Positions 9,081 through 17,367 of a stretch of DNA of 64,000 bases are shown here, in pieces. Source of the stretch: Vicinamibacterales bacterium (GTDB taxonomy: Bacteria > Acidobacteriota > Vicinamibacteria > Vicinamibacterales > 2-12-FULL-66-21); the NCBI GenBank assembly GCA_036496585.1, contig DASXLB010000017.1:1-64000 (forward strand). The letters are read 5' to 3'. Position 1 is the stretch's first letter. Every line of letters begins with the position of its first letter. The notes beneath the pieces were generated by a model, which had not been told where the DNA came from, searched no databases, and saw only the letters and a program-made list of their open reading frames with translations. The translations under genes and the position numbers were made by a program.

Positions 9081-9133
9081 AACGGGTCGCGCCAGAGATG
9101 TATTCGATTCACGTTTCCGCTGGCCGCGTAGCC
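9081..9133 (+). repeat. 53-bp dispersed repeat, copy 2
   Basis: Aligned with copy 1 without gaps: identical through AACGGGTCGCGCCAGAGATG, then several substitutions (ATTCACGTTTCCGC). Its central hairpin is less perfect. It sits between two single ORFs in the same orientation. Confidence 0.8.
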
Positions 9134-9201
9134 GCTACGATATCGACGTTACGCGCGTCGTCGCGGCGCAGTTGTAGACGTCGCGCCGATGGAGGTGCTC
9201 T

Positions 9202-9621
9202 ATGGTTCGATTTCGCCACGCGGCCGTGTTAGGCCTCGGCGTCGTGCTGTGCGGGCCGACGCGTCTCGTCGCGGTTCAGTTCAATGCCTCGACCGCTGAG
9301 TGGCACGTCCGATCGACCGATCACTTTGAGATTTACTACACGAAAACTCCCGATCTGAATTCAATCTCTCGCGAGGCAGAGCAGGCCTACGAGCGCGTCA
9401 GCCACGATATGCAGCGCCAAGTGTCTGGCAAAGTGCCGATTATTCTGCTGCCGACCACTCACGATTTGCCACAAAACGAGCAAGAAGCGGTCGTAATTGT
9501 TCGGGCAACCCGAGCGCCAGACCGCAACCACATCATGCTGCCCATCGAACCGCGTAGTGGTCGAGACAAAGCGCTGACGCACGAGCTTACGCACGTATTC
9601 GAGTTTGAAGGACATCGGTAA
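9202..9621 (+). pseudogene. truncated peptidase-MA-like metallohydrolase
   Basis: A 139-residue frame with a signal peptide (residues 1-24) and the start of a peptidase MA-like domain (EWHVRSTDHFEIYY). It ends almost directly after the zinc motif HELTHVFEF. Family members continue for hundreds of residues, including the third zinc ligand, so this product cannot be an intact enzyme. The TAA stop overlaps the AAC that begins repeat copy 3, which suggests truncation by recombination at the repeat. G+C is visibly lower than in the flanking operons. It could still be expressed as a short secreted protein. Confidence 0.6.
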
Positions 9622-9672
9622 CCGGAGCCGTCAGAGATGTATTCGGTTCACGCTGCCGCCGGCGGCGTAGCG
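9620..9672 (+). repeat. 53-bp dispersed repeat, copy 3
   Basis: Begins AACCGGAGCCGTCAGAG, then is identical to copy 1 across CAGAGATGTATTCGG. The central palindrome GCCGCCGGCGGC is perfect here. It lies between the truncated plus-strand peptidase and a convergent minus-strand small gene. Confidence 0.8.
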
Positions 9673-9682
9673 GACGCTGGGA

Positions 9683-9874
9683 TCAACCGCGAAGGCCGCG
9701 GTATACGAACCAGACAGCCACGGCATCGATCAACCCGACGATCGTATCGACGGCGATAGCCTTAGGCCCCTCAGACACAGGGCAAAACCCCAGCACGTTA
9801 CCGTCGAGGGGATTCGCAAACGTGACGCAGCCCAGCGCGATGACTCCGATAAGGACGAGACCGGCTCTTCGCAT
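9683..9874 (-). CDS. small exported or membrane protein of unknown function
   Basis: 63 residues: an N-terminal hydrophobic signal (RRAGLVLIGVIALGCVTFA), a short loop, and a second hydrophobic segment (IVGLIDAVAVWFVY). GGGAG lies 12 bases before the ATG. It could be a two-helix membrane protein or a short lipoprotein (Cys16). It points against its neighbours and abuts repeat copy 3. No family recognised. Confidence 0.4.
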   Translation of the reverse strand: MRRAGLVLIGVIALGCVTFANPLDGNVLGFCPVSEGPKAIAVDTIVGLIDAVAVWFVYRGLRG

Positions 9875-9903
9875 TCGCGGATTCTACTCCCGCATACAAG
9901 ATG

Positions 9904-9931
9904 TGGCGGCCCCAAGGGGATTCGAACCCGT
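9904..9931 (-). other. tRNA 3'-end-like fragment (T arm, acceptor strand and CCA)
   Basis: Read on the minus strand it gives ACGGG-TTCGAAT-CCCCT, a T arm with one mismatch, then TGGGGCC, G and CCA. No D arm or anticodon arm of normal form precedes it within 90 bases, so this is not a whole tRNA. Such fragments are typical traces of elements that integrate into tRNA 3' ends. It lies at the right edge of the accessory-looking stretch. Confidence 0.4.
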
Positions 9932-10013
9932 GTCGGACCGCAAACGCCCACAGAGCCACTGCACCCAGTGAGAACCGCAAGGAGGCCGGCTACTTCGAAG
10001 TACACTCGTCGAC

Positions 10014-11294
10014 ATGAAGTGGATCGCCGGCGCGGTCGCCCTTGCGGCGCTGCAGATTTCGGCGCCGGCGGAGCGTTCGATCGTCTCGGCCGTCGACGCC
10101 AACAACCCGGCGGCGCTGGCACTCCTCGAGCAGGTCGTCAACGTCAATAGCGGTACCCACAACTTCGCAGGCGTGCGCGCGGTTGGCGACGCCTTCGGGA
10201 AGGAATTCGACGGCCTCGGCTTCACGACGACGTGGGTCGACGGGACGCCGTTCAAGCGCGCCGGGCATCTCGTCGCGGAGCACCCTGGCGGCGGACCGAA
10301 GATCCTCCTGATCGGCCACCTCGACACCGTGTTCGAGCCTGACAGTCCCTTCCAGAAGTTCCAGCGTCTCGACGGCGACAAAGCCCGCGGCCCTGGCGTC
10401 ATCGACATGAAAGGTGGCGACGTCGTCATCATCTTCGCGCTCAAGGCGCTGAAGGCGGCCGGCGCGCTCGACCGGATGAACGTGACCGTGGTGATGACCG
10501 GTGACGAAGAGGACGCGGGCGATCCGCAAGCGCTGGCCCGCAAGCCGCTGGTCGACGCCGCACAGGGAGCGCAGTACGCGCTCGGCTTCGAGGACGGCCC
10601 CGGCGACCCGAAGTATGCCGTCACGGCGCGGCGCGGCACCTCCTCGTGGAAGCTGGACGTCACCGCGAAGACCGGCCACTCGTCGCAGATCTTCCGCCCG
10701 GACATCGGCTATGGCGCCAACTACGAGCTGGCGCGCATCGTCGACGGCTTCAGGACCAACCTAGCCGGCGAGGCGCACCTCACGTTCAATCCCAGCCTGA
10801 TCGCCGGCGGCACGGCCGCGGATGTCGACGACGTGTTGGCCAAGGGAACCGCGTCGGGCAAGACCAACGTCATCGCGCAGCATGCGGTGGCGATCGGCGA
10901 TCTGCGCACGCTGTCGCCCACACAGTTGCAGCATGCGCGCGACGCCATGAAGCAGGTCGTCGCCGATGCGCCGCTGGCGCAGACACAGGCCGTGCTGACC
11001 TTCGCGGACGGCTACCCGGCGCTGGCGCCGACGCCAGGCAATGAAGCGCTGCTCGTCGACTACGACCGGGCGAGCCAGGACCTGGGCCTCGGCCGTGTGA
11101 CCGCGGTCAGCCCCGACCGCGCCGGCGCCGCCGACGTGTCGTTCATCTCCGCGCAGGTGAACAGCGTCATCGACGGCATCGGCCTTATGGGAACCGACGA
11201 TCACTCGCCGCAGGAAACGGCGGACCTGGCGACGCTGCCCAGCCAGACCAAGCGGGCCGCACTGCTGCTCTACCGGCTCACCACGCGGCGCTAG
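10014..11294 (+). CDS. exported M20 family metallopeptidase (glutamate carboxypeptidase-like)
   Basis: 426 residues with a short N-terminal hydrophobic segment suggesting export. M20 motifs are in order: IGHLDTV (His102), VIDMKGG (Asp131, bridging zinc ligand), TGDEED (Glu165/Glu166, catalytic base and ligand), and a C-terminal GTDDHSP (His ligand). The dimerisation domain lies at ~residues 205-320. It resembles CPG2-type enzymes that remove C-terminal glutamate or other residues from peptides or folates. Monocistronic; the next gene starts 21 bases later. Confidence 0.85.
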   Translation: MKWIAGAVALAALQISAPAERSIVSAVDANNPAALALLEQVVNVNSGTHNFAGVRAVGDAFGKEFDGLGFTTTWVDGTPFKRAGHLVAEHPGGGPKILLIGHLDTVFEPDSPFQKFQRLDGDKARGPGVIDMKGGDVVIIFALKALKAAGALDRMNVTVVMTGDEEDAGDPQALARKPLVDAAQGAQYALGFEDGPGDPKYAVTARRGTSSWKLDVTAKTGHSSQIFRPDIGYGANYELARIVDGFRTNLAGEAHLTFNPSLIAGGTAADVDDVLAKGTASGKTNVIAQHAVAIGDLRTLSPTQLQHARDAMKQVVADAPLAQTQAVLTFADGYPALAPTPGNEALLVDYDRASQDLGLGRVTAVSPDRAGAADVSFISAQVNSVIDGIGLMGTDDHSPQETADLATLPSQTKRAALLLYRLTTRR

Positions 11295-11315
11295 AAAGCC
11301 GGATATCCTGTTAGC

Positions 11316-12692
11316 GTGAACAGGCAGAAGCGCGTCTTCGACAGCATCCTCGAGGCGATCGGCGACACGCCGCTCATTCGCATCAATCGCATCACGGCGG
11401 GCGTGCGCGGCGCCGTCTACGCCAAGGTGGAGACGACCAACCCCGGCAACTCGATCAAGGACCGCATGGCGGTGAAGATGATCGAGGACGCGGAGCGGAG
11501 CGGCGCGCTCAAGCCGGGCGGCACGATCATCGAGGGGACGTCCGGCAACACCGGCATGGGCCTGGCGATTGCCGCGATCATCAAAGGCTATACGTGCGTG
11601 TTCACCACCACCGACAAGCAGTCGCCCGAAAAGGCGGACGCGCTGCGCGCGTTCGGCGCCGAGGTCATCGTCTGTCCGACCAACGTCGATCCCGATGATC
11701 CGCGTTCGTACTATTCGGTGTCGTCGCGGCTGGTGAAGGAGGTACCCAACTCCTGGAAGGCGAACCAGTACGACAACCTGTCGAACACCGCCGCGCATTA
11801 CGAACAGACGGGTCCAGAGATCTGGGCGCAGACCGAAGGCCGGGTCACACACCTGGTCTGCGGCGTCGGGACCGGCGGCACGATCAGCGGAGTCGGGCGC
11901 TACCTGAAGGAGAAGAACCCGGCGATCAAGGTCTGGGGTATCGATACCTACGGCTCGGTCCTGAAGAAGTACAAGGACACCGGCATCCTCGACAAGAACG
12001 AGATCTATCCGTACATCACCGAAGGCATCGGCGAGGACTTCCTGCCCAGGAACGTCGACTTTTCGGTGGTCGACGCGTTCGAGAAAGTGACCGACAAGGA
12101 CGCGGCTTTGATGACGCGGCGGATCGCGCGGGAGGAGGGCATCTTCGCCGGCAATTCGGCGGGCTCGGCGATGGCGGGGCTGCTGCAGCTCAAGGATCGC
12201 TTTTCGGAAAAGGACCTCGTCGTGGTGATCTTCCACGATCACGGCTCGCGCTACCTGGGCAAGATGTTCAACGACGAGTGGATGCGCCAGAAGGGTTTCT
12301 TCGAGAAGAGCGGCATGACGGCGCGCGATCTGGTCGCGTCGGGCATGTCGGGAGAACTGCTCTCGATCGAAGGGCACCAGCGGGTAGACGCGGCGGTGCG
12401 GCTGATGGCCGACCACGATTTTTCGCAGATCTCGATTACCCACGACGGCCGTCTCGTTGGCTCGCTCAACGAGACCCACCTCTACAGCGAGCTGGTCAAG
12501 AACTCCGAGATCAAGACCGAACCGGTTGAATCGATCATGCAGTCCGCATTCCCGTTCGTCGACGTCTCGACGCCGCTCGATCTGCTGTCCACGATGATCA
12601 CGCCGTCGATGCCGGCGGTGCTGGTCCGCGACTTCAAGACCGACAAGACTTTCATCATCACGCGTTCGGACATCATTCGCGTGCTCGTATAG
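11316..12692 (+). CDS. cystathionine beta-synthase-like PLP enzyme with CBS pair
   Basis: 458 residues. Residues 1-320 are a fold-type II PLP enzyme: Lys48 in NPGNSIKDR forms the Schiff base, TSGNTGMG binds the substrate carboxylate, and GTGGTISGVG holds the PLP phosphate. Residues ~335-458 form two CBS domains, which in this family bind adenosyl ligands or help oligomerisation. The likely reaction is condensation of homocysteine with serine, or a cysteine-synthase-type reaction, in transsulfuration. GTG start. Distinct from the CysM-like gene at 21679, which has no CBS domains. Confidence 0.85.
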   Translation: MNRQKRVFDSILEAIGDTPLIRINRITAGVRGAVYAKVETTNPGNSIKDRMAVKMIEDAERSGALKPGGTIIEGTSGNTGMGLAIAAIIKGYTCVFTTTDKQSPEKADALRAFGAEVIVCPTNVDPDDPRSYYSVSSRLVKEVPNSWKANQYDNLSNTAAHYEQTGPEIWAQTEGRVTHLVCGVGTGGTISGVGRYLKEKNPAIKVWGIDTYGSVLKKYKDTGILDKNEIYPYITEGIGEDFLPRNVDFSVVDAFEKVTDKDAALMTRRIAREEGIFAGNSAGSAMAGLLQLKDRFSEKDLVVVIFHDHGSRYLGKMFNDEWMRQKGFFEKSGMTARDLVASGMSGELLSIEGHQRVDAAVRLMADHDFSQISITHDGRLVGSLNETHLYSELVKNSEIKTEPVESIMQSAFPFVDVSTPLDLLSTMITPSMPAVLVRDFKTDKTFIITRSDIIRVLV

Positions 12693-12708
12693 CGCACGCG
12701 GCGAGGGC

Positions 12709-15363
12709 TTACTCGCTCTTGAGCGCGACGAGCGGATCGACGCGCGCCGCCCGGCGCGCGGGCAGATAGGCGGCGACGTGGGCGACGACGAGCAGGACGG
12801 CGATCGCGCCGCCCAGCGCCAGCGAATCGTGCGGCGTCAGCCCGAAGAGCATCGACTCGACGGCGCGCGCGGCGATCCACGCCGCCACCGCTCCGATCGC
12901 GACGCCGGCGACGAGCGGCAGTTGCGCGGCACGGAGCATCAGCGCAATGACGCTGCCGCGCCTGGCGCCAAGCGCCACGCGAATGCCGATCTCGCGGGTG
13001 CGGCGCGCCACCGCGAACGCGAGCAACCCGTAGATGCCGACCGCGGCCAGCGTCAGCGCGAGCGCGCCAAAGGCGCCGGCAAGCACCGCCATCAGGTGTT
13101 CGCGCCCGATCGCGTCCCGCACCTGGTCCGACAGCGGACGCGCCTCGAGCGGCGTCACCGGCGCGAGCGGTTGGAGCGTCCGCCGCAGCGCTGCGGCGAC
13201 GTCGATCAGCGATCCCGTCGCGCGGACGACCACGTTTGTCGAGGTGGCTCCGATCACCTGCGCGTAGGGGAGATACACCGTACGCGGCGGTGTGCTCCGC
13301 AGGCTGCCGGTGTTGGTGTTGCGTGCAACGCCGACGATCTCGAGATCGCGGGCCGCGCCATTGACCGTGCCCGCGAGGTGGTGGCCAATCGGGTTCTCGT
13401 GCGGAAAATAGGCATCGGCGTAGCGCTGATTGACGATGGCGACGCCAGGACTCTCGCGTTGGTCGCGATCGGTGAAGTCGCGCCCGGCGGTGAGCGTCAT
13501 GTCGAGCGTCCGGAAGAAGCCGGGCGCGACGCCGATGAGCAGGGCGGTGTCGCGCTCCGGAATGGGCTGGCCTGCCGGGACCAGCGGATCCCCCCAAGAG
13601 GCGCCGCTCAGCGGCGTGTGCGTCGCGACGCTGGCGGAGACGACGCCTGGGATCGCCCGCACCGCGTCGAGCGCGGTAGACGGTACCCGCGCCGGACCGC
13701 GTTCGAATTCGACGAAGAGGACGCCCTCCGCCTTGAAGCCGGGATCCAGCGTCTGCAGATTGCGCAGCGTGCGGATGAAGAGCGCGGCGCCGACCAGCAG
13801 CACGAGCGACACCGCGATCTGCGCCGCTACGAGCCAGGGCAGCAGCCGCTGGCGGGCGCTCCCGGTTCGCGCGTCGTCTCTCAGGGCGGCATGTGCGCCC
13901 CACGCCGTGGCGTGAAAAGCCGGCGCGATGCCGAAGAGGAGCGCCGTGCCTGAGGCGACCGCCGTCGTGTAGCCGAGCAGACGCCAGTTGGGCGTGAGAT
14001 CGAAGACGAGTGGAGAGCCGCCGCTGGAGATGAGGCCGACGAGCAGCCGGCTCGCGTCCCACGCCAGCACGACGCCGGCCGCCGCGCCGACGAGCGCCAG
14101 GATCAGGCTTTCGACGAGAAGCTGCCGAATGACCCGGGCGCGACTGGCGCCGAGCGCCATGCGCACGGCCGTCTCCCGGCGGCGGCTCGAGGCTCGTGCG
14201 AGCAGCAGGCTCGCGACGTTGGCGCAGGCGATAAGCAGCACCAGCGAGGCCGCGGCCATCAGCACGCGCAGCGGCGTGACATACAGCTCGCGCAGGTACG
14301 TCCATCCGGTCGCGCCAGGTCCGAACCGCACGATCGCCTCGGACACGGATCGCTTCCGGGCCCCCGACCACGCGGGATTGATGGCGGCTTCGGCGATGCG
14401 CGGCCACGCGGCGGCGAGTCGCGCCGCGGCCTGCTCCTGCGTGACGCCGCCGCGGCGCCGCGCCAGCACGCGCAGCCAGGTGTTGCCCGTGCCGAGCAGT
14501 GTCGACATGGCCGGCGTCAGCCGCGCGATCGCGGCGACCGGCACGGTGATGTCCGCCATGGCGCCGACGTTGGCGCCGGTGAACCCGCGCGGGCTGACGC
14601 CGACGAGCTCGACGGGAACGCCGTTGAGCAGAAGGCGCTGGCCGACGGCCGCCGGGTTGCCGGCGCGCTCACGCTGCCAATAGGCGAAGCTCGCCACGGC
14701 CACGAGCGGCGCGCCCGGCTGGTCGTCGGCGGCCTCGAGCAGACGGCCGGCAGCCGGTTGCAGGCCGAGCGTCTCGTAGAACTGGCCGGTGACGACGGCG
14801 CTGGATACCCGCTGCGGCGACGCGCCGCTGCCCTCGGAGAACGAGAATCCGCTGAAGCCGGCGACGCTGGTGAAGACCTCACGCTCGCGGTCGAGCGCCA
14901 GGACCATCGGATAGGAGAAGCTCGGATCGCCGCGCTGATCGATCTTCGACCCGAGCGCCAGCTGATCGAGCTCGCCGGGCCGGCTGACCGGCAGCGCGCG
15001 CAGGACCAGCGCGTCGATCAGGGTGAAGATCGCCGCGTTGGCGCCGATGCCGAGCGCGAGGGTCACGATCGCGGTGGCGGCGAAGGTCTTGTCGCGCCTG
15101 AAGCCGCGGCAGGCATAGCGCAGGTCGCCGCCCAGCTCGTCGAGCCGGCGCAAGCCGGCGCCGGCGCGCGCTTCGTCCTTTTGCTTCTCGATCGATCCGA
15201 ATTCGAGGCGAGCCTGACGGGCGGCTTCGGCTGGCGGCAGACCGCGTCCGACCAGATCGGCGGTGCGGCTCTCGAGATGGAACCGCATCTCGGCGTCCAT
15301 GGCGTCCTCGAAGGCGCTTCGGCGCCGCAGGTGCCTCGCGAGCGAGCGGAATCGGGCCAGCAT
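12709..15363 (-). CDS. ADOP-type FtsX/MacB-like ABC permease
   Basis: 884 residues from the ATG at 15363. This start was chosen because a longer frame to 15444 would overlap the PadR gene by 77 bases. Residues ~20-70 are the N-terminal cytoplasmic domain of acidobacterial duplicated permeases (MDAEMRFHLESRTADLVGRG). Two MacB_PCD/FtsX modules follow, with the ALGIGANAAIFTLIDALVLR first helix and the typical RTREIGIRVALGARRG loop near residue 770. No ATPase domain is present, so it must pair with one encoded elsewhere. Substrate unknown. It follows padR by 4 bases and is probably controlled by it. Confidence 0.85.
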   Translation of the reverse strand: MLARFRSLARHLRRRSAFEDAMDAEMRFHLESRTADLVGRGLPPAEAARQARLEFGSIEKQKDEARAGAGLRRLDELGGDLRYACRGFRRDKTFAATAIVTLALGIGANAAIFTLIDALVLRALPVSRPGELDQLALGSKIDQRGDPSFSYPMVLALDREREVFTSVAGFSGFSFSEGSGASPQRVSSAVVTGQFYETLGLQPAAGRLLEAADDQPGAPLVAVASFAYWQRERAGNPAAVGQRLLLNGVPVELVGVSPRGFTGANVGAMADITVPVAAIARLTPAMSTLLGTGNTWLRVLARRRGGVTQEQAAARLAAAWPRIAEAAINPAWSGARKRSVSEAIVRFGPGATGWTYLRELYVTPLRVLMAAASLVLLIACANVASLLLARASSRRRETAVRMALGASRARVIRQLLVESLILALVGAAAGVVLAWDASRLLVGLISSGGSPLVFDLTPNWRLLGYTTAVASGTALLFGIAPAFHATAWGAHAALRDDARTGSARQRLLPWLVAAQIAVSLVLLVGAALFIRTLRNLQTLDPGFKAEGVLFVEFERGPARVPSTALDAVRAIPGVVSASVATHTPLSGASWGDPLVPAGQPIPERDTALLIGVAPGFFRTLDMTLTAGRDFTDRDQRESPGVAIVNQRYADAYFPHENPIGHHLAGTVNGAARDLEIVGVARNTNTGSLRSTPPRTVYLPYAQVIGATSTNVVVRATGSLIDVAAALRRTLQPLAPVTPLEARPLSDQVRDAIGREHLMAVLAGAFGALALTLAAVGIYGLLAFAVARRTREIGIRVALGARRGSVIALMLRAAQLPLVAGVAIGAVAAWIAARAVESMLFGLTPHDSLALGGAIAVLLVVAHVAAYLPARRAARVDPLVALKSE

Positions 15364-15367
15364 CGCG

Positions 15368-15709
15368 TCAGCCTTCCGACGGGCGTGCCTTGAGCGCCGT
15401 CGCGACGGCGGCGGCCGCGCGGTTCCAGCTGTCGGTTTCTTCACGCAGGCGTTTTCGGCCCGCCGCCGTCAGCGTGTAGAACTTCGCGCGCCGGTTGTTG
15501 TCCGACGTCCCCCATTCGGCGTCGAGCAGCCCCTGCCGCTCCAGCCGGTAGAGCGCCGGATAGAGCGCCCCCTGCTCGATCTGCAGCGCGCCGCGCGTCA
15601 TCTGCTCGATGCGCAGCAGCACGCCGTAGCCGTGCAGGGCGCCAAGCGACACCGCCTTCAGAATCAGCATGTCCAGCGTCCCGGGCAGCAGGTCCGCCTG
15701 TTCAGCCAT
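15368..15709 (-). CDS. PadR family transcriptional regulator
   Basis: 113 residues, a winged-helix PadR repressor of the short subfamily: LLPGTLDMLILKAVSLGALHGYGV is the helix-turn-helix region, GALYPALYRLERQGLL the recognition helix and wing, and the C-terminal helix mediates dimerisation. AGGAGA precedes the ATG. PadR regulators commonly sit directly upstream of ADOP permeases in Acidobacteria and repress the pair when no ligand is bound. A probable operator lies upstream at 15714-15762. Confidence 0.9.
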   Translation of the reverse strand: MAEQADLLPGTLDMLILKAVSLGALHGYGVLLRIEQMTRGALQIEQGALYPALYRLERQGLLDAEWGTSDNNRRAKFYTLTAAGRKRLREETDSWNRAAAAVATALKARPSEG

Positions 15710-15713
15710 TGGA

Positions 15714-15762
15714 TTCTCCTAAGTGCATTAGGCATGGTGCGCTCGTTCTCCTAAGTTGTCAA
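15714..15762 (-). promoter_or_regulatory. padR promoter with two 11-bp direct repeats
   Basis: On the minus strand TTGACA (15757-15762) is followed after 17 bp by CACCAT (15734-15739), a weak -10. TTCTCCTAAGT occurs twice, at 15714-15724 and 15746-15756, exactly 32 bp apart (about three helical turns), bracketing the -10 region. CCTAAGTGCATTAGG (15719-15733) is a perfect inverted repeat. These are good candidates for PadR binding sites and autoregulation. Confidence 0.5.
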
Positions 15763-15793
15763 GGAGAGTGCTGCCGTCGACTATCATGGCGGG

Positions 15794-16429
15794 ATGCCGG
15801 ACGTCCTCGACCCGTCGCTGACCGCGTACCTCGATTCGCTCGTGCCCGCGCGACACCCCGAGCTTCTCGCCATGGAGGCCTACGCGGCCGAACACGATTT
15901 CCCGATCGTCGGGCCGGCGTGCGCCCACGTCTGTTATCAGATCGCGCGCATGATCGGCGCGCGCCGCATCTTCGAGCTCGGCTCCGGTTACGGCTACTCG
16001 ACCGCCTTCTTCGCCCGAGCCGTCAAGGAAAACGGCGGCGGGGAAGTGCACCACGTCGTCTGGGACGAGGACCTCTCGAAGAAGGCGCGCGGTCACCTCG
16101 CGGCGCTCGGGCTCGACGACGTCGTGCACTATCACGCCGCCGAGGCGGTCGCCACCCTGCGGGAAACGGCCGGGCCGTTCGACCTCATCTTCAACGACAT
16201 CATGAAGAAGGACTATCCGGCATCGCTTCCGGTCATCGACGACAAGCTCAGGCGCGGAGGAGTGCTCATCGTCGACAATATGCTGTGGAGCCGTCGCGTC
16301 CTCGACGGCATCGACCAGGCTGCCGATACGCAGGGAGTTCGGGAGCTGACCCGGCTGCTGCAGCGTCAGCCGTGGATTACCTCGCTCATTCCCGTTCGCG
16401 ACGGATTGCTCATCGCCCTGAAGAGCTGA
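15794..16429 (+). CDS. class I SAM-dependent O-methyltransferase
   Basis: 211 residues. The SAM-binding motif I is visible as IFELGSGYGYSTAFFARA (~residues 59-76). The metal-site region (FNDIMKKDYPASL, VLIVDNMLW) matches the COMT-like O-methyltransferase family (Methyltransf_3). Members methylate hydroxyl groups of catechol-like or other small acceptors using divalent metal; the substrate here is unknown. It diverges from padR, with which it shares a promoter region of 85 bases. Confidence 0.85.
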   Translation: MPDVLDPSLTAYLDSLVPARHPELLAMEAYAAEHDFPIVGPACAHVCYQIARMIGARRIFELGSGYGYSTAFFARAVKENGGGEVHHVVWDEDLSKKARGHLAALGLDDVVHYHAAEAVATLRETAGPFDLIFNDIMKKDYPASLPVIDDKLRRGGVLIVDNMLWSRRVLDGIDQAADTQGVRELTRLLQRQPWITSLIPVRDGLLIALKS

Positions 16430-16469
16430 ACCGGTACGGATCGTGCTCCCTCACCAGGAGGGAGACGGC

Positions 16470-16589
16470 ATGCGAAGCAAGCTCAGCGTCGTGAGCGGCG
16501 CTGCCGCCGTCGCACTGATGTCACCCGCGTCATCGACAGGACGACGCTCGAATCCAAAGCCAGTAAGCAAGGGGGAACTTCGTACATGA
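16470..16589 (+). CDS. possible 39-residue leader or small exported peptide
   Basis: An ATG at 16470 follows an AGGAGGGAGACGGC ribosome-binding region. The peptide has a basic start and a hydrophobic stretch (LSVVSGAAAVALM) like a signal peptide, then a short polar tail. Its TGA overlaps the ATG of the BON-domain gene (ATGA at 16586-16589), so translation of the two could be coupled. No family is recognised. It may be a truncated upstream paralogue or a chance frame. Confidence 0.35.
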   Translation: MRSKLSVVSGAAAVALMSPASSTGRRSNPKPVSKGELRT

Positions 16590-17356
16590 GGAAGACGTTC
16601 ATCGTTGCCGCGACGGTCGCGGCGTGGTCGGTCGCCGGGACCGCATTCGCGAGACCGCCCGTTCAGGACAAACCCAAGGAAACGACCGTCGTCGTCAAGG
16701 ACGACGCTGGCGAGAAATCGAAGCAGGCCGCCGACAAGACCGAGAAAGCCGCACAGAAGACCGGCAAGGCCGTGACCGATACGTCGATCACGACCGAGGT
16801 CAAAACGCGGCTGATGAAGGACAAGGCTGGCCGCGCCAACAAGATCGACGTCGACACCAAGAGCGGCGTCGTCACGATCGCCGGCAGCGTGCCGACCGCG
16901 ACCGACAAGGCCCGCATCGGCCGGCTGGTGGAGAAGACGACCGGCGTGAAAAGCGTCCAGAACAACCTGACGGTCGGCGTTGCCGCTGGCACCAGCGGGC
17001 ACGACGGCGTCGCGGTGAAGGATGATTCCGGAGCGGTCGCGATCAAGACCGACGACAGCAAGGTCGTCGTCAAGGATGACGCCGCCGAGAAGGGGCGGAG
17101 CGCCGCCGACAAGAGCGAAGACGCGGCGAAGAAGACGGGTGATGCGATCAGCGACGCCTCCATCACCACCGCCGTGAAGACGCGCCTGATGTCGGATACC
17201 GCCGCGCGCGGAAGGTCGATTGACGTCTCGACAAAGAACGGCGTCGTGACCATCGGGGGCGCCGTGCCGACCGGCGCCGATCGGGCGAGAATCGGGGAGC
17301 TGGTGGAGAAGACGACCGGCGTCAAGAGCGTGAACAACGCCCTGACCGTCAAGTAG
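16586..17356 (+). CDS. periplasmic protein with two BON domains
   Basis: 256 residues with a signal peptide (cleavage near AFARP, residue 22). Two copies of a ~110-residue unit follow, each with a charged helical linker (VVVKDDA, then AADK-rich) and a BON domain: ITTEVKTRLMKDKAG to VKSVQNNLTV, and ITTAVKTRLMSDTAA to VKSVNNALTV. The internal duplication is plain. BON domains bind membranes or envelope components and are often stress-induced (OsmY-like). GGGGGAA lies before the ATG. A hairpin terminator follows. Confidence 0.85.
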   Translation: MRKTFIVAATVAAWSVAGTAFARPPVQDKPKETTVVVKDDAGEKSKQAADKTEKAAQKTGKAVTDTSITTEVKTRLMKDKAGRANKIDVDTKSGVVTIAGSVPTATDKARIGRLVEKTTGVKSVQNNLTVGVAAGTSGHDGVAVKDDSGAVAIKTDDSKVVVKDDAAEKGRSAADKSEDAAKKTGDAISDASITTAVKTRLMSDTAARGRSIDVSTKNGVVTIGGAVPTGADRARIGELVEKTTGVKSVNNALTVK

Positions 17357-17367
17357 GCAGCGAAGCT

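Noticed and set aside
7998..9672. canonical integron attC sites
   Set aside because: A conserved AAC left box and hairpin exist, but no GTTRRRY right box at the expected distance and no integrase in the window. Kept only as a cassette-like finding.
9904..9987. complete tRNA gene
   Set aside because: A 5' strand (GGCCTCC) could partly pair with the acceptor, but there is no normal D arm or anticodon arm.
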